The notes below the pieces were generated by a model. The model did not search any database and was not told the origin of the DNA. It was given only the letters and a program-made list of their open reading frames with translations. Below are positions 1-10,520 of a stretch of 64,000 nucleotides of DNA, in pieces. Origin of the DNA: Congeria kusceri (Eukaryota > Mollusca > Bivalvia > Myida > Dreissenidae); NCBI GenBank assembly GCA_027627225.1, contig CM051034.1, positions 17,096,980-17,160,979 on the forward strand. The letters are read 5' to 3'. The stretch's first letter is position 1. The number at the start of each line of letters is the position of its first letter. The position numbers were made by a program, and so were the translations under genes.

Positions 1-317
1 AGAGATGGACTTTATGTATTTAGATTTCCAGAATGGAAAGCTATTTTCCTAAAAAATGCAAACTGCAATACCATCTATATTTATAACTGTTCATTGTTCT
101 TATTTAATGAGAATTTAGCAGTTTATTTTTTCACCATTATTTTTCTGGAAGTTTGATCACCATACATTACAAGCAATACGTCAGTGTTCAACACATTGCC
201 TTTCATGTGTGTGCAGGTTGAGAAAGTAAGGCCAGTCAGATTATACTGCAAATAATTAAACTTAACAAATCAATAGGGATAAATAATTCATATTTGTCGG
301 GGACAATAAGTGTTCAC

Positions 318-390
318 CTCGTGCTTTTAACTCTGACAGCAAACTGCCCTTGCCTTCGTGCCCGATGAGATGTCCCAAGTAGTGACCAGG
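318..390 (-). CDS. IDE: IDE coding exon 8
   Basis: 73 nt, residues 289-312 ([20 protein letters not shown], then LKAR). The [16 protein letters not shown] block is diagnostic of IDE/nardilysin-type M16A enzymes. Acceptor TATTGCAG, donor CACGAG|GTGAAC. The gene continues off the left edge. Confidence 0.94.
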
Positions 391-3300
391 CTGCAATACA
401 ATATAAACATTTACTTTCCATAGAGGGATTTGATTACAGATTTTTGTATCTTTGAAATAATGTAATTGTATGCCATTTAACATCTACACTGGACAAACTA
501 CAGCATCTGAAATAAAGAGCTAAAAAAAAGACAAAAGGAGGGGCGTCGTGGGAAAACCGGTCTTAATGCATGTGCTTACAGTGTCATCCCGGATTAGCCT
601 GTGCAGTCCGCACAGGCTAATCCGGGACGGCACTTTCCACCTACAGTGGATTTATGTTTAGAAGTGACTTCCTTGAAACAGAAAATACCATAAAAGCGGA
701 AAGTGTCATCCCGGATTAGCCTGTGCGGACTGCACAGGTTAATCCGGGACGACACTTTACGCACATGCATTAAGCCTTGTTTTCCCACGCCACGCCACAA
801 AGAATGACATCTACCAGGGATTGAACCTACGACCTTCAGATAAAATTCTGTTGGGCTAGCCGCTCAGCCAGTTGGATTTATAAACATGTCTGTGTATTTT
901 TTATGAAAACAACAAAAGAACTCAAAAGTTATTTCCAGTACATTTCTATGTCAGTAGTGCTAATTCCCTTCTTTATAGACAATATTCTTTTATTTTTGGA
1001 ATCTGTGTCAAAGATTTTGGAAAATATGAAATAATCGTCCCTTTAAACGAAAACAATGTACACAATATGTGAACTTATGTCTCAGCTTTATTTAAGAATA
1101 AAGTTCAAGCTAAACAATAGATAAGATTCATTCACATAATAGTGACATTGAAGAAGGTGAACTTCTAAGACACTCAGTTAACAGCACACATTTAAAATTT
1201 GGGTGCAAGGTATAAAACGATTCCATTAATTTATTTAATTTCATTAGACTGTTTTGAAATTCAACTTATACATTTAGTTAAGTTTGAAAGTAGAAAAAGT
1301 GTCAGTGACTAGAAAGTGTCTTGCTCTTGAAAGTATAAAAATTAACTGCAACAAAGTGGAAAATATTTAGCCGAAACTGTGAAACTTACATTAGTTTTGT
1401 AATGTTCGTGCAGGTCGGGAATTGACCAGTTCAAAGTCATGTTGCGGATATCTTTCACCGGGACCACGTAGCAGACTGTGCCCAGCTGTTCTGGACCGTA
1501 TGGATGTTGAGGCCACTCTGCTATAGCCTGGTTTTTGTTTGCCACACCAGAAAACAACGGCACTACCATCTTAGAAAGATCCTCTAGACTCTCTGAAATA
1601 TTATGTGACTATAAAGTAACATTAAAGCATATCATTAATGTTACAAATATGATCATTAATTCATTATAATGTAATGCTTCCAAATAGTATATACAATGTG
1701 CACCAAACAAAAATATACAAAATATGTGTTTGTGTCAAATAAAACTAGATGTCTCACAGACACGGATGCCACCATGACACATGTTTGGAAACAAACGAAC
1801 AGGATGTCACCAACAGTAATCTTTGACTCCACCATTTATTTTCATTTAGGTTTAATAGCGGAAAAAATGACAAAGGGCTATAATTCACCAAAAATTTGTC
1901 ACAAACAGAATTCCTTTCTTTACAATCACTAACAGTAATGTTCTTCAGCTGTGAAAGTTAAAGTGAAATCTGTCAAGCAGTTAAAGAGGAGTTTAGTCGA
2001 CAAAATTTCGGGAAGTATTTATTCTTAAGTTGAAAAAATGATAAAAGACCAACATTCTGCCAAAATTGGTTGCATTGGTTCTGCCTTAATTGGTAGCACC
2101 AAAACTCCTTCCTTCACGATCACCTACAAGTTAAGGTTCTTCAGCTGTGAAAGTTTGAGCAAAATCCGCCAAGCAGTTAAAAGAGGAGTTAAATCCACCA
2201 AATTTCTGGACGTACATACGTACAGATGGACAAGTGCAATTCTTAATGCCTCCTACTTAGTGGGGGCATAAAAATGCATGTACATACCTTTTGCTAGTAC
2301 TGTTAGAGACATGAGGTTCGCAGAGTAATACTGGCCATGGAACTTCAGAAGTTCATCCCTAACATTGTACCCTAGCTCCTTAGATCTCGTCTCCAATGTA
2401 AACTTATTCCCTGAAAATTTTGTTACAGATGTGGTGTAATCCTCTTAACTTGTAAACTACTTTTAAAGACTGGCCTGAGTTTAATCTAGGCTCAAGTTTT
2501 ACAATAGGTATATCCGAGTGAATTATACTGTATATATCAGCTCATCTTTAAGAAATGAATACATTAAAACTAAGACTGTTATTTTTATTTCACTTGCCAC
2601 TTCTAAATTAGTAAAACTATCTCGTTTAAATATTTAAATATTAGTTTTAAACTAATGACAAATGCAAACTGCTTATCTAAATAATACAAATGTAGGGACA
2701 CTTATGTTTTACTTAAGACCGCAAGTGCTTTTATAGTAAGAACCTACTTCAGTTTTTTTTTTAATTCTGAAAGCATTCAAACACATTATTGACTATTGAA
2801 CTACTAACACACAGAGTACACATGAAGCCTATGTGTACATTACCTGTTCCAAACTTGCTGTAGTCATGTTTAGGATCAGCAAGGGATTTTTCAAGCTGGT
2901 ACAAGCGCCAAGTGTCGTTCTGCAAGTTCTTGTCATTCTCTGAGTTCACAGCATTTATCTCTCGCTCTGTGGCTGACTCTGTGAATAGTGGCTCTAGGAA
3001 GAACTGTGCAAACCTGCGATGAATATCCAAATAAAATCCATCAGCATTGGAATGTCTATGAGACAACACTGTATTGTTTAAATACTGGTATATACTTATG
3101 CACCTGGGGGGGGGGGGAGCGGCGGACTGACCCAGGGGAATTAGACACATTTTTTTTTTTTTTGTCTAATTCTCCACCTTGGAGTCAAGCATATTTGTCT
3201 AAATCCCCTCAGTGGGAGATGCTATATGTTTATCAAATTGCCCGGGGCCTGTATAACCAGGATCTAAAATCCGACCAAAGTCTACTACCCTGGGACCTGG

Positions 3301-6300
3301 AATCATTCAGAATGTCAAATTCCCGCTTGTCGGGAATCGCTTTCAGTCTAAAGTCCCCTATATGCCCACCGCTCCCCCCTGGGGGAAAACATTGATAGGT
3401 GCTTTATGTACAACACAGACACAAAATTCTAGCACTCTTAATCTAAAAATAATAGTCACCATGACACTATATGTACTAAGTATACCGGTCCATTTACTAT
3501 TACACAGAAGTAATGTATCACCCATTATAGAATATATCGCCAGGTGTCATGAGCATATGCAAAGCAGACCGAAAGCCCCTTCTGGCTTTCAATATATGAT
3601 ACAGACATACACACCTGTCTAAATATCGGTCAGAACAATGCTGTCATATTCTCGGCCAATAATGCACTGCCTACACTTGCCTAGATATCCTGGGTCATCT
3701 GCTGGCCAATTACATACCTGTCTAGAGCATTGCTGAGATATTCTGGACCAACATCAAAGTAGTAGTTTGTGTGTTCGTTAGAGGTAAATGCATTGGAACT
3801 ACCAGCATGCTCATTAAGGAACTGAAACAAGAGAACTTATATGTCATTTATGTGTCACGTTGCTAGTCAAAACATTCAAGAGACATAACACAAACTTCAT
3901 TTAAGATTTCAAAACAATGTTGACGATACCAATTTTTCTCAATTAATTGAACAATTAAAACTACCCGTCATTCTATATGGAATATTTAAAAGATAAGTTT
4001 TGAACTATAAACAACAATAAATTATTTCGATTCTAACATGACCAGACAACATATTATTCTGCAATTACAATGAAAACTATATATTACAGGTTCGGAGCTA
4101 CCTTTTTGGGTAGTTTATTGGCAATTTTAACAACGGAAATTTTGTATGTGTCATGCTAGAATTTGTGATCAGCAATCATTGCATGAGTGCAAATTTCAAT
4201 TGTGAATCAAAACAAGTTACATATACACGATTTCAGATTAGCACATGTTTAAATCTCAGAATTAAAAGCAACAGTCACCAGAACTTTTGAACCAATAGTG
4301 TGCATGTGACATAGAGGATATTTGTTGATTTCGGTGTAAGATCGTATTTTATTTCATGTGTGATCATAGAAAATGATATTTTCACGAGTGGCACAGCCAC
4401 GAGTGAAAATATATTTTTTCTATGATCACGAGTGAAATAAAATATGATCTTACACCGAAATCAACAAATATTCTTTTTATTTTATGCTTTTGGGCAATAA
4501 ATAAATAAAATTGCGCGAGATAAGCATAAACGTCACAAGTTCGTGTATTCTGACGTTATAGATGATTCCAAAACTGTCACTCGATAGTATGGTGGGAAAA
4601 AAGTCCCATAGTTTGTGAGTCGTTGTCACTAAATTATAATTTTGTTGAATTTTATAATGTGTATTATGCCAACACATGCATGTACAAACTGTAAATGTAT
4701 ATAAATTTGCCAAGGGTTGTAAACCATTACTTGTAGATCGATGCTATTTGTGGAAAAATAGTCCTTTTTATGTTATATTTTCACTGCAGTGAAAATATAA
4801 AATCTTATATTTTCACTGCTCGAACAGTGAAAATATATAGGGAATATTACATGACTGTGGTGTTCCGGTGGATTGTATCGCTCGAGTTGATTGTGTAACG
4901 CTATATTTCACGAGCCGTAGGGCAAGTGGATTACAGCTTTACACAATCAACGAGAGCGTTACAATCCACCGGAACACCACAGTCATGTAGTAGTCCATTT
5001 ATTATATACCTCCTTACGATCAAAACACCGCCAGATACTGCATCGAAACAAACAAAATGATAACAAACAGTACTAAAGAAAGCACATGAATACATGTCAT
5101 TTACATCAATGACGTCATTGAAATCTACATGTAACGGCATAATCGTGTCTTTAGATAGAATGGGGCATTTCCCAATGTCGCTCGGAACGTTACGGAAATA
5201 TACGATACTCAACGAACGTAAAAGTAGTCAGGTTTTTCCAGCCGTTGAATACGGAAAATTATTTCACAGTGTGAAATATGGGACTTCTAACTGGCCAATT
5301 GTATTTTATACCGAAAATACACCAGTATTTGAGTCAGATTATGTATAGGTATATAATAAAAAAATTATTCCACCAATAAAATTCGATATTTCACAGAAAA
5401 GCATATAATAAAAAAGAATACATGTCTCACATGTTAAAACACATACCTTTGAATACTCATTCTCTGAAGGATACTGAAATATAATATGTACACAGTTAAT
5501 ACACACTGTATATTGGATACATGAAACAGCAATGTCAAACAAAGGTAAGCCATTTTCATAAAACTGCTTAGAAACAAGTTTGAAATATAAAATATATACA
5601 TGTACATGTTTTTTTTTGTTTTTTTTTGCAATTAAACATTACAATGAAGACAAAAATGAAGTAAGAACAGAACTTGTAAACAAGATATAATACAGTAAGA
5701 GCACACAAAGCCACAATACTTACCTTTTTGGTGCCAAGGAAAAGCATATGTTCGCAGAAATGTGCAAGGCCAGGAATGTCTCTCGGGTCTTTCATATGAC
5801 CTGAAAAAGCCAAACGTGTGGTACACCCAAATGGAAAAATTAATTTAACACTGAATAAGTATGAAAACTTGTAAACTTACAAAATATGTAACAGCAATTG
5901 AAATGAAAACAGCAACAGAATAAATCTTTATTTAGGACAATTGACGCAATAATCAAACCCTGCTTTTCATAATTTAAATGTTGAGAAAAAGTTGGCTTTT
6001 GGTTCAGAAACTTTATCATCAAAGTTTATGATCGTGATGAACCGTGACTGTTAATATTCCAACATGCATTAACTGAGGACATCATTCTGATAATATATGG
6101 TGATCAGAAAAACCTGTGACCTGCAGAATGTCACTTGTGAACAAAGGACGACAGAGAGGCTCCAACAATCTTAATAGTGCACCTGGCATTATGTGTACAG
6201 CTTGAATGATGCGCCTGTCAATATTTTCCCCCATATACGGGACTTTAGACTGAAAGCGATTCCCGACAAGCGGGAAATTAACACCCGGAATGATTCTGGG

Positions 6301-6674
6301 TCCTGGGGAAAATAGACTGGTCTGATTTTAGATCCCGGTAATACTGGCCCCCAGGCCATTTGATACCCTATAGCATCTCCCACTGAAAGGATTTAAACAA
6401 AAATGCTTGGCTCTACGGTGGGGAATTAGACCCCCCAAAATAAAGTAAGTCAAATTCCTCTGGGTCAGCCCGCCGCTCCCCCACTGGGGGAAAATATTGA
6501 TAGGTGCATTATACCTATGTACACATCCATGGCAGCGGATGATTTCTCTGTGTCCGGATCGCTGACCAGGAACACTCGCATTCCGTTCTTGAGCTCCAGT
6601 GCACGGTAGAGACGGTCATCACCTTCCGACTTGATCACATTACTCACACTATGCGTTATGCCACTGTCTGCCAT
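318..6674 (-). CDS. IDE: Insulin-degrading enzyme, 5' part (8 coding exons)
   Basis: M16A zinc metallopeptidase (insulysin) that degrades insulin, amyloid-beta and other small peptides in cytosol and mitochondria. The exons join with matching phases: 6674-6515, 5800-5724, 5473-5447, 3821-3718, 3013-2844, 2410-2288, 1592-1390 and 390-318. Together they encode about 312 residues from the Met at 6674; the family is about 1000 aa, so the rest lies beyond the left edge. HFCEH (residues 67-71) is the inverted HxxEH motif, with ligands H67 and H71 and catalytic E70. Glu148 lies 77 residues after H71, the same spacing as recalled for human H112 to E189, so it is the third ligand; Glu141 is also conserved. 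All introns begin GT and end AG. No disabling lesion is seen, so the gene should be functional. Confidence 0.95.
540..797. repeat. Palindromic foldback MITE, copy 1
   Basis: About 257 bp with long terminal inverted repeats (GGCGTCGTGGGAAAACCGG at the left; complement at the right). Each half contains its own palindrome around CGGATTAGCCTGTGC / GCACAGGCTAATCCG. Not coding. Same family as the copies near 39.3, 41.1, 42.9, 45.2 and 45.6 kb. It lies left of the last visible IDE exon region, inside an IDE intron. Confidence 0.9.
803..876 (-). ncRNA. tRNA-derived SINE fragment / tRNA pseudogene
   Basis: On the minus strand an A-box-like TGGCTGAGCGGCTAGC is followed about 30 nt later by a B-box-like GTAGGTTCAATCCC, the order and spacing of a tRNA. 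The acceptor stem does not pair well, so this is a tRNA-derived repeat rather than a working tRNA gene. Confidence 0.55.
1390..1592 (-). CDS. IDE: IDE coding exon 7
   Basis: 203 nt, residues 221-288 ([20 protein letters not shown] ... VVPVKDIRN ... [12 protein letters not shown]), matching the end of the first M16 domain and the linker to the second. Acceptor ATATTTCAG, donor ACTAAT|GTAAGT. Confidence 0.94.
1739..2277 (+). repeat. Dispersed bivalve repeat ending GGGGGCATAAAAA
   Basis: Starts CTCACAGACACGGATGCCAC and ends TAGTGGGGGCATAAAAA. It contains two diverged internal units that share TTCTTCAGCTGTGAAAGTT. Same family as 45870-46757 (same orientation) and 21200-21460 (inverted). Lies in IDE intron 6 between exons 6 and 7. 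Short reading frames inside it are not genes. Confidence 0.75.
2288..2410 (-). CDS. IDE: IDE coding exon 6
   Basis: 123 nt, residues 180-220 ([20 protein letters not shown], then [20 protein letters not shown]). LKFH..YYS.NLM is conserved in IDE. Acceptor ATTTTCAG, donor AAAAG|GTATGT. Confidence 0.95.
2844..3013 (-). CDS. IDE: IDE coding exon 5, third zinc ligand
   Basis: 170 nt, residues 123-179. It holds [14 protein letters not shown] with Glu141 and the zinc ligand Glu148, then [18 protein letters not shown]. Acceptor TTCATCGCAG, donor AACAG|GTAATG. Confidence 0.95.
3099..3402 (+). mobile_element. ~300-bp MITE, copy A
   Basis: Non-autonomous element in the IDE intron between exons 4 and 5. 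Its interior matches 6210-6508 in inverted orientation (shared CCCGCTTGTCGGGAATCGCT and GACTTTAGACTGAAAGCG). The right end is GGGGGAAAACATTGATAGG plus TGC. The left TIR is damaged: after TGCACCT a poly-G run replaces about 20 bp. Confidence 0.8.
3718..3821 (-). CDS. IDE: IDE coding exon 4
   Basis: 104 nt, residues 89-122 ([20 protein letters not shown], then YFDV...NALD). The [18 protein letters not shown] block is nearly invariant in IDE. Acceptor TTGTTTCAG, donor GACAG|GTATGT. Confidence 0.95.
4318..4471. repeat. 154-bp near-perfect palindrome
   Basis: Left arm ATATTTGTTGATTTCGGTGT onward is matched by its complement at the right end, with a few mismatches over about 70 bp per arm. The centre is GTGGC-ACA-GCCAC. 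Lies in the IDE intron between exons 3 and 4. Non-coding; probably part of a foldback mobile element. Confidence 0.85.
4773..4836. repeat. Perfect 28-bp palindrome plus adjacent hairpin
   Basis: 4773-4800 is a perfect palindrome centred on TTTTCACTG|CAGTGAAAA. 4802-4836 repeats the motif as a second hairpin with loop CTCGAA. Same intron as the larger palindromes. Confidence 0.85.
4850..4987. repeat. 138-bp inverted repeat with ~50-bp arms
   Basis: The left arm starts CATGACTGTGGTGTTCCGGT and the right arm is its complement, ending ACCACAGTCATG. The spacer (about 35 bp) contains CACGAGCCGTAGGGC. Third long inverted repeat within 700 bp of this IDE intron. Confidence 0.85.
5447..5473 (-). CDS. 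IDE: IDE coding exon 3, 27-nt microexon
   Basis: Encodes only YPSENEYSK (residues 80-88), matching the conserved IDE stretch right after the catalytic motif. Flanked by TATTTCAG and GTATGTG, phase 0 on both sides. Confidence 0.9.
5724..5800 (-). CDS. IDE: IDE coding exon 2, catalytic zinc motif
   Basis: 77 nt, residues 54-79, flanked by TTTTTCAG and GTAAGT. It carries [13 protein letters not shown], the inverted zinc-binding HxxEH site of M16 peptidases. Confidence 0.95.
6210..6508 (-). mobile_element. ~300-bp MITE, copy B, abutting IDE exon 1 donor
   Basis: Inverted relative to copy A. Terminal repeats are TGCACCTATCAATATTTTCC on the minus-strand left end and a TGCGCCTGTCAATATTTTCC form at the other end. 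The element starts 6 nt downstream of the IDE exon 1 donor, so almost the whole 5' end of intron 1 is element DNA. Confidence 0.82.
6515..6674 (-). CDS. IDE: IDE coding exon 1
   Basis: Encodes residues 1-53 plus one nucleotide of codon 54 (starts [10 protein letters not shown], ends AAMDVYI). The Met at 6674 aligns with the internal start used for cytosolic human IDE. An in-frame upstream ATG at 6719 would add MFSSILLVLFRLITN, a short hydrophobic leader reminiscent of the mitochondrial extension of human IDE. However, a pyrimidine-rich stretch ending TTATTCAG just upstream of 6674 could instead be a 3' splice site after a 5'UTR exon. The donor is CATAG|GTATAA; a MITE begins 6 nt into the intron. 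Confidence 0.88.
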
Positions 6675-7047
6675 GTTCGTAATTAATCTGAATAAGACCA
6701 ACAATATGCTAGAGAACAAATGATAGTTGGGCTTTTGTTAATAACATTAACGGATTATGTTGTTCATTGTGCTGAAACATCTATCTGTTTATTTAACATT
6801 GATTTGTGGATTAACTGAATAAAATTGGATAAATTTACTCAAACTAAGTCTGAATAGAATGCTTTCAGAGGCATAACTAGGCATATGAGTATAAATCGTA
6901 ACGCTTTATTGGAAATTGAAATACAGACTTGAAAATCCATGATAACTGAAACCTGAATGGGCTATGAGTGATATACAATGTACTGGATCTGGATGTGTAC
7001 ACTGCAGGACCTTTCGGTATATACGCAGCGGGAGAGAGATGTGTTAA

Positions 7048-8490
7048 TTAGTAACACTGATTGAGAACTCTTCTAAAGCTCTCAACTGTCTCTGCACGCA
7101 CTATGTCACAGTCAAGGTTATTCCAGTCAACAATGGTTTTTGAAAAGAAGGATCGTTTATATTGTTCACTATTACAGTTTATGGGTTTGAAACACTTCTC
7201 ATGATTTATTGCTTGATTATGTATAATGTTTGTGCTAATATAGTTATCAAATTGTTTGGGTCTGATAAGCTGTTTGCCTGGAATTGGGGTCAGATAGGAG
7301 TCAATAGGCATTACTGGCAACAGCCCCTCAGCCACCTTGGGGGTCAGATAGGAGTCAATAGGCATTGCTGGCAACAGCCCCACAGCCACCTTGGGGGTCA
7401 GATAGGAGTCAATAGGCATTGCTGTCAACAGCCCTCAGCCACCTTTTTGGGGGTCAGATAGGAGTCAACAGGCATTGCTGGCAACAGCCCCTCAGCCACC
7501 TTAGGGGTCAGATAGGAGTCAATAGGCAATGCTGGCAACAGCCCCTCAGCCACCTTGGGGTCAGATAGGAGTTAATAGGCATTGCTGGCAACAGCCCCTC
7601 AGCCACCTTGTAGAAAAATGTCAGTCGCCCCATCTTTCTTCTATCTTGGAGTGGAGGTGGTTCAAGCGTCTTCAACATCTTGGTGACACAGCCCTGTTCT
7701 CTGGATTTTTAATCACCGGATATGAATAAAGCGGCGCAGCGCTGAACTTGCTCCAGTTTGTCGATGACCTGTTGAAGATATGGGTCCCACACGATTGAGC
7801 TATATTCGAGTGTTGATCTCACTAAGGATAAATATGCTGTTTTTCTACATGTTAGTGGACAGTGTTTTAAGTTTATCCTCAGGAATGCGAGAGTAGAGCT
7901 GGCCTTGTTTCAAATTTTCATGATGTGGGTGCCAAATTTGAGATTCTCTTTAAAGGTAACACCTAAATATGGATTTTCTTTGACTTGCTGGAGGATATGG
8001 TTTTCTAGTTGGTAATAATGACTGGATTTATCGTTGATGCTCATGGTATAACATTTCTTTGCATTAAAGATCATGCCCCATGTGAGTGCCCATTCTTCCA
8101 ACGCATTGAGATCTGATTGTAGTTGGAGGTGGTCCTGTCTTGTCTTGATTTGCCTGTATAACAGGCAGTCATCGGCAAACAGGCGGACTGTGGACTTGAC
8201 GCAGTCAGGGAGATCACTGATGTGGCAGAAGAAGGCCAGAGTACTGTTCCCTGGGGGATTCCACAGTCGACGGGGACAGATTCGGATGACTCTCCATCAA
8301 TTACCACTTTCATGGACCTGTTTGTCAGGAAGTCGTGTAGCCAGTTGTTTATGTTGCCATCGATTCCGTACAGGGACATCTTGTGGAGAAGACTTATGTG
8401 GGGCACAGTATCAAATGCTTTAGAAAAGTCCAATATAATTATATCTATCTGTGATTTATTATCATGTTGTTGGAGAAGGTCATGTACTAG
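7048..8490 (-). mobile_element. 5'-truncated LINE retrotransposon (CR1/Jockey-like RT 3' part)
   Basis: Minus-strand fragments add up to the C-terminal half of a non-LTR reverse transcriptase. In order: LDFSKAFDTVPH (RT motif A), GIPQGTV, LFADD (catalytic FADD, 8168-8179), FN..KC, YLGV, a VQRCA-type region, and the C-terminal IVDWNNLD.DIV.A.TVESF. A frameshift follows GIPQGTV and others lie in the array region, so this is a dead copy. The upstream endonuclease and N-terminal RT are absent beyond about 8490. The terminal coding part carries a 54-bp minisatellite (7286-7612). Assignment to the CR1/Jockey group is from motif style only. Confidence 0.85.
7286..7612 (-). repeat. 54-bp minisatellite inside LINE coding region (6 copies)
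   Basis: Six tandem copies start near 7286, 7340, 7394, 7450, 7504 and 7557. The unit on the plus strand begins GGGGTCAGATAGGAGTCAAT. The 54-bp unit equals 18 codons; on the minus strand it encodes repeats of AMPIDSYLTPKVAEGLLP in the LINE C-terminal domain. Copies 3 and 5 have indels that break the frame. Confidence 0.9.
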
Positions 8491-9790
8491 AACTCAAATT
8501 CCGCTTAGGAATGCCACTAACTTTAATTTTGGACACCCAGGTTTTTGGCAATGCTCTAACCATGGGATAAATAGTACTATAGTGGGAAATACAGTTTACT
8601 CATAGGTTAGATCGGTATCTTGAGATAACGAGAATAAGACAACAGTGGAAATTGAACTTAGATAAGTTAGAAGCAGAACTGACAATGCATTTTTTTGTGA
8701 GCAAACAACAGTGGCAAATATATTATGGTTAACTTTGGTTCAGTTTACAGAACAAATAATAAAGAACCAACGACCCATATGTTTGTATTGTCACAAGACT
8801 TGTGAAAATTGAAATGTCAAAGTGAAATCTCGATCGATCAGATCAAAACTGACACACAAACCTTTTGTTTCGCCGACCGCTAAAAGGTGTAGTGTAACGG
8901 AGAGATTTTTTACACACAGTTAAAAATGTTCTAAACATAAACATTTATTTTCCGGAGGGCTCCGCAAGATCGTTGTGTACACGCAGTCACGTTACCATCT
9001 ATTTATAGTATGTCCGCAAGATAGATTTATTTTCAGGTTAGAAACCAGTAAATCCAATTCCCATAGGGTCCCATTATAAAACGGCAAACTTTCCAAGCAT
9101 TTTTCTAGCTTTTCCTTTATTTCAAATTGTGCAAGCCTGGTATCAATTTAAATATCAATCTGTCCTCTTCCAAAATTTGCAATAAAAAGATAAGTCATAT
9201 TACTTCTAAGAAAATGCATCTCACTTGAATGCAGGCACCGGTAGAAAACAGGGTTTCGGCAGTCATATTTCGACAAAAGCCCCATACCACAGTAAACCCC
9301 CCCCCCCCCCCAAAGTTCACCTTTCAAGTTAGTCTCCAATGAAACGCACCAAAATGTTGCAGACAGGCATAGGATAATAGAAATAACCACAAAAGGCATG
9401 TCTGAGATACTAAATGGCTTTTATGCCAGAAGAGAAGAGGAACTCTTTAGTAATAGGCACTACTTTTGAATGGACCACGGAGGGATACACAATGATTTAC
9501 TTGTATCTCACCTTAAAGTGTCGCTCCTAACCGGAAATAAACTGAGAGAAAAAGTAAATAAACGGACAGCATGTGGAAATCGTCTGATTACTGCAATTTC
9601 TCTTCATCATGGACCTGTAACCATGATCCAAGTTTTATTGCCAGCTACACTATGTGCACGGAAGATAACGATTGGTATACATATTTTTAAATAACTAAAA
9701 ACAGTCGTTCCAGTTAACTGTTAAGTAATTCGGATAGTTACGATATTCTAATAAAGCCACTAGCCTGAACACATTTTTCACTTTGTATGC
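8491..9790. other. No gene seen
   Basis: AT-rich intergenic sequence. The only landmark is a poly-C run at about 9298-9311. Short open frames (for example 9470-9694) lack recognisable protein signatures or splice context. Confidence 0.6.
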
Positions 9791-10060
9791 CCTTACACAG
9801 TGGGAGACATAAAGCGTTGCACTTTTCCGTCCGTACGTTTGTCCGTCCGTCCGTACATCTTTCTGTACGTCCCCAAATTGTGTGGACTCAACTATTCTTT
9901 AACTGCTGGGCGGATTTTGCTCAAACCAAATATCAATAAAGAAATATTCGTGTCATCGCGAGTTACCATCGATTCTCGCAGCCCACGTGATCCGATCTGT
10001 AATTATGGCAGAGTATATCGGCATTTTCTTAGAAGTTGTTTGACAGACTTGTAATATAAA
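9790..10060 (+). repeat. Fragment of GTCCGTCCG-type bivalve repeat
   Basis: Contains GTCCGTCCGTCCGTACATC followed by an AACTGCTGGGCGGATTTTGC motif that is typical of the dispersed repeats seen elsewhere in this window (compare 21390-21440). No gene. Confidence 0.5.
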
Positions 10061-10520
10061 TGTTTTAAAATAAAATGAAATAAACTTTATATTATGTACT
10101 ACATATTCTAGTTTGTTGCTTAAAATTACTTTTAATAGATTATTGGACTGATGATGAATGAAAAAAAATCGTTTGATCTGCAAAATCGTCTTTAGTGTAA
10201 TCAAACCAAACCTACATTTGCGATGGGAAAAAATACGTCTTGTTTTTTCAATATACAAGTGTTTTGACGCATGTCATTTTATCTTTATTATCTTATCTAC
10301 ACTTGTGCACCCATGTGGGTCCAAGGCATGCCAATTAACGCTTTAATCCATAGCGGGACTTCGTCTCCCATGGAGAGAATGCCCTCGAGTTCTCACTCAC
10401 AAATGTTTATTCAATTCCATTGTCTAGCATATTAAATTGAGACAATAAAAGGTTGTAAGAAATCATTTTGAGAGAGAAAAACAAGCACAAAGCAAAAAAT
10501 AGGAAAAAAAAATAAACAAG

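Noticed and set aside
2988..3395. 135-codon plus-strand frame
   Set aside because: It overlaps IDE exon 5 in antisense and runs through a MITE and a poly-G/poly-T stretch.
4931..5348. Overlapping frames of 93 and 84 codons
   Set aside because: They lie on both strands of a palindromic, repeat-like intronic segment with no recognisable domain.
7162..7729. Plus-strand frames with QIGVNRH repeats
   Set aside because: They are the antisense of the LINE minisatellite; the minus strand reads as reverse transcriptase C-terminus.
8073..8605. Plus-strand frames of 116 and 127 codons
   Set aside because: Antisense to the LINE RT motifs (FADD, GIPQGTV) on the minus strand.
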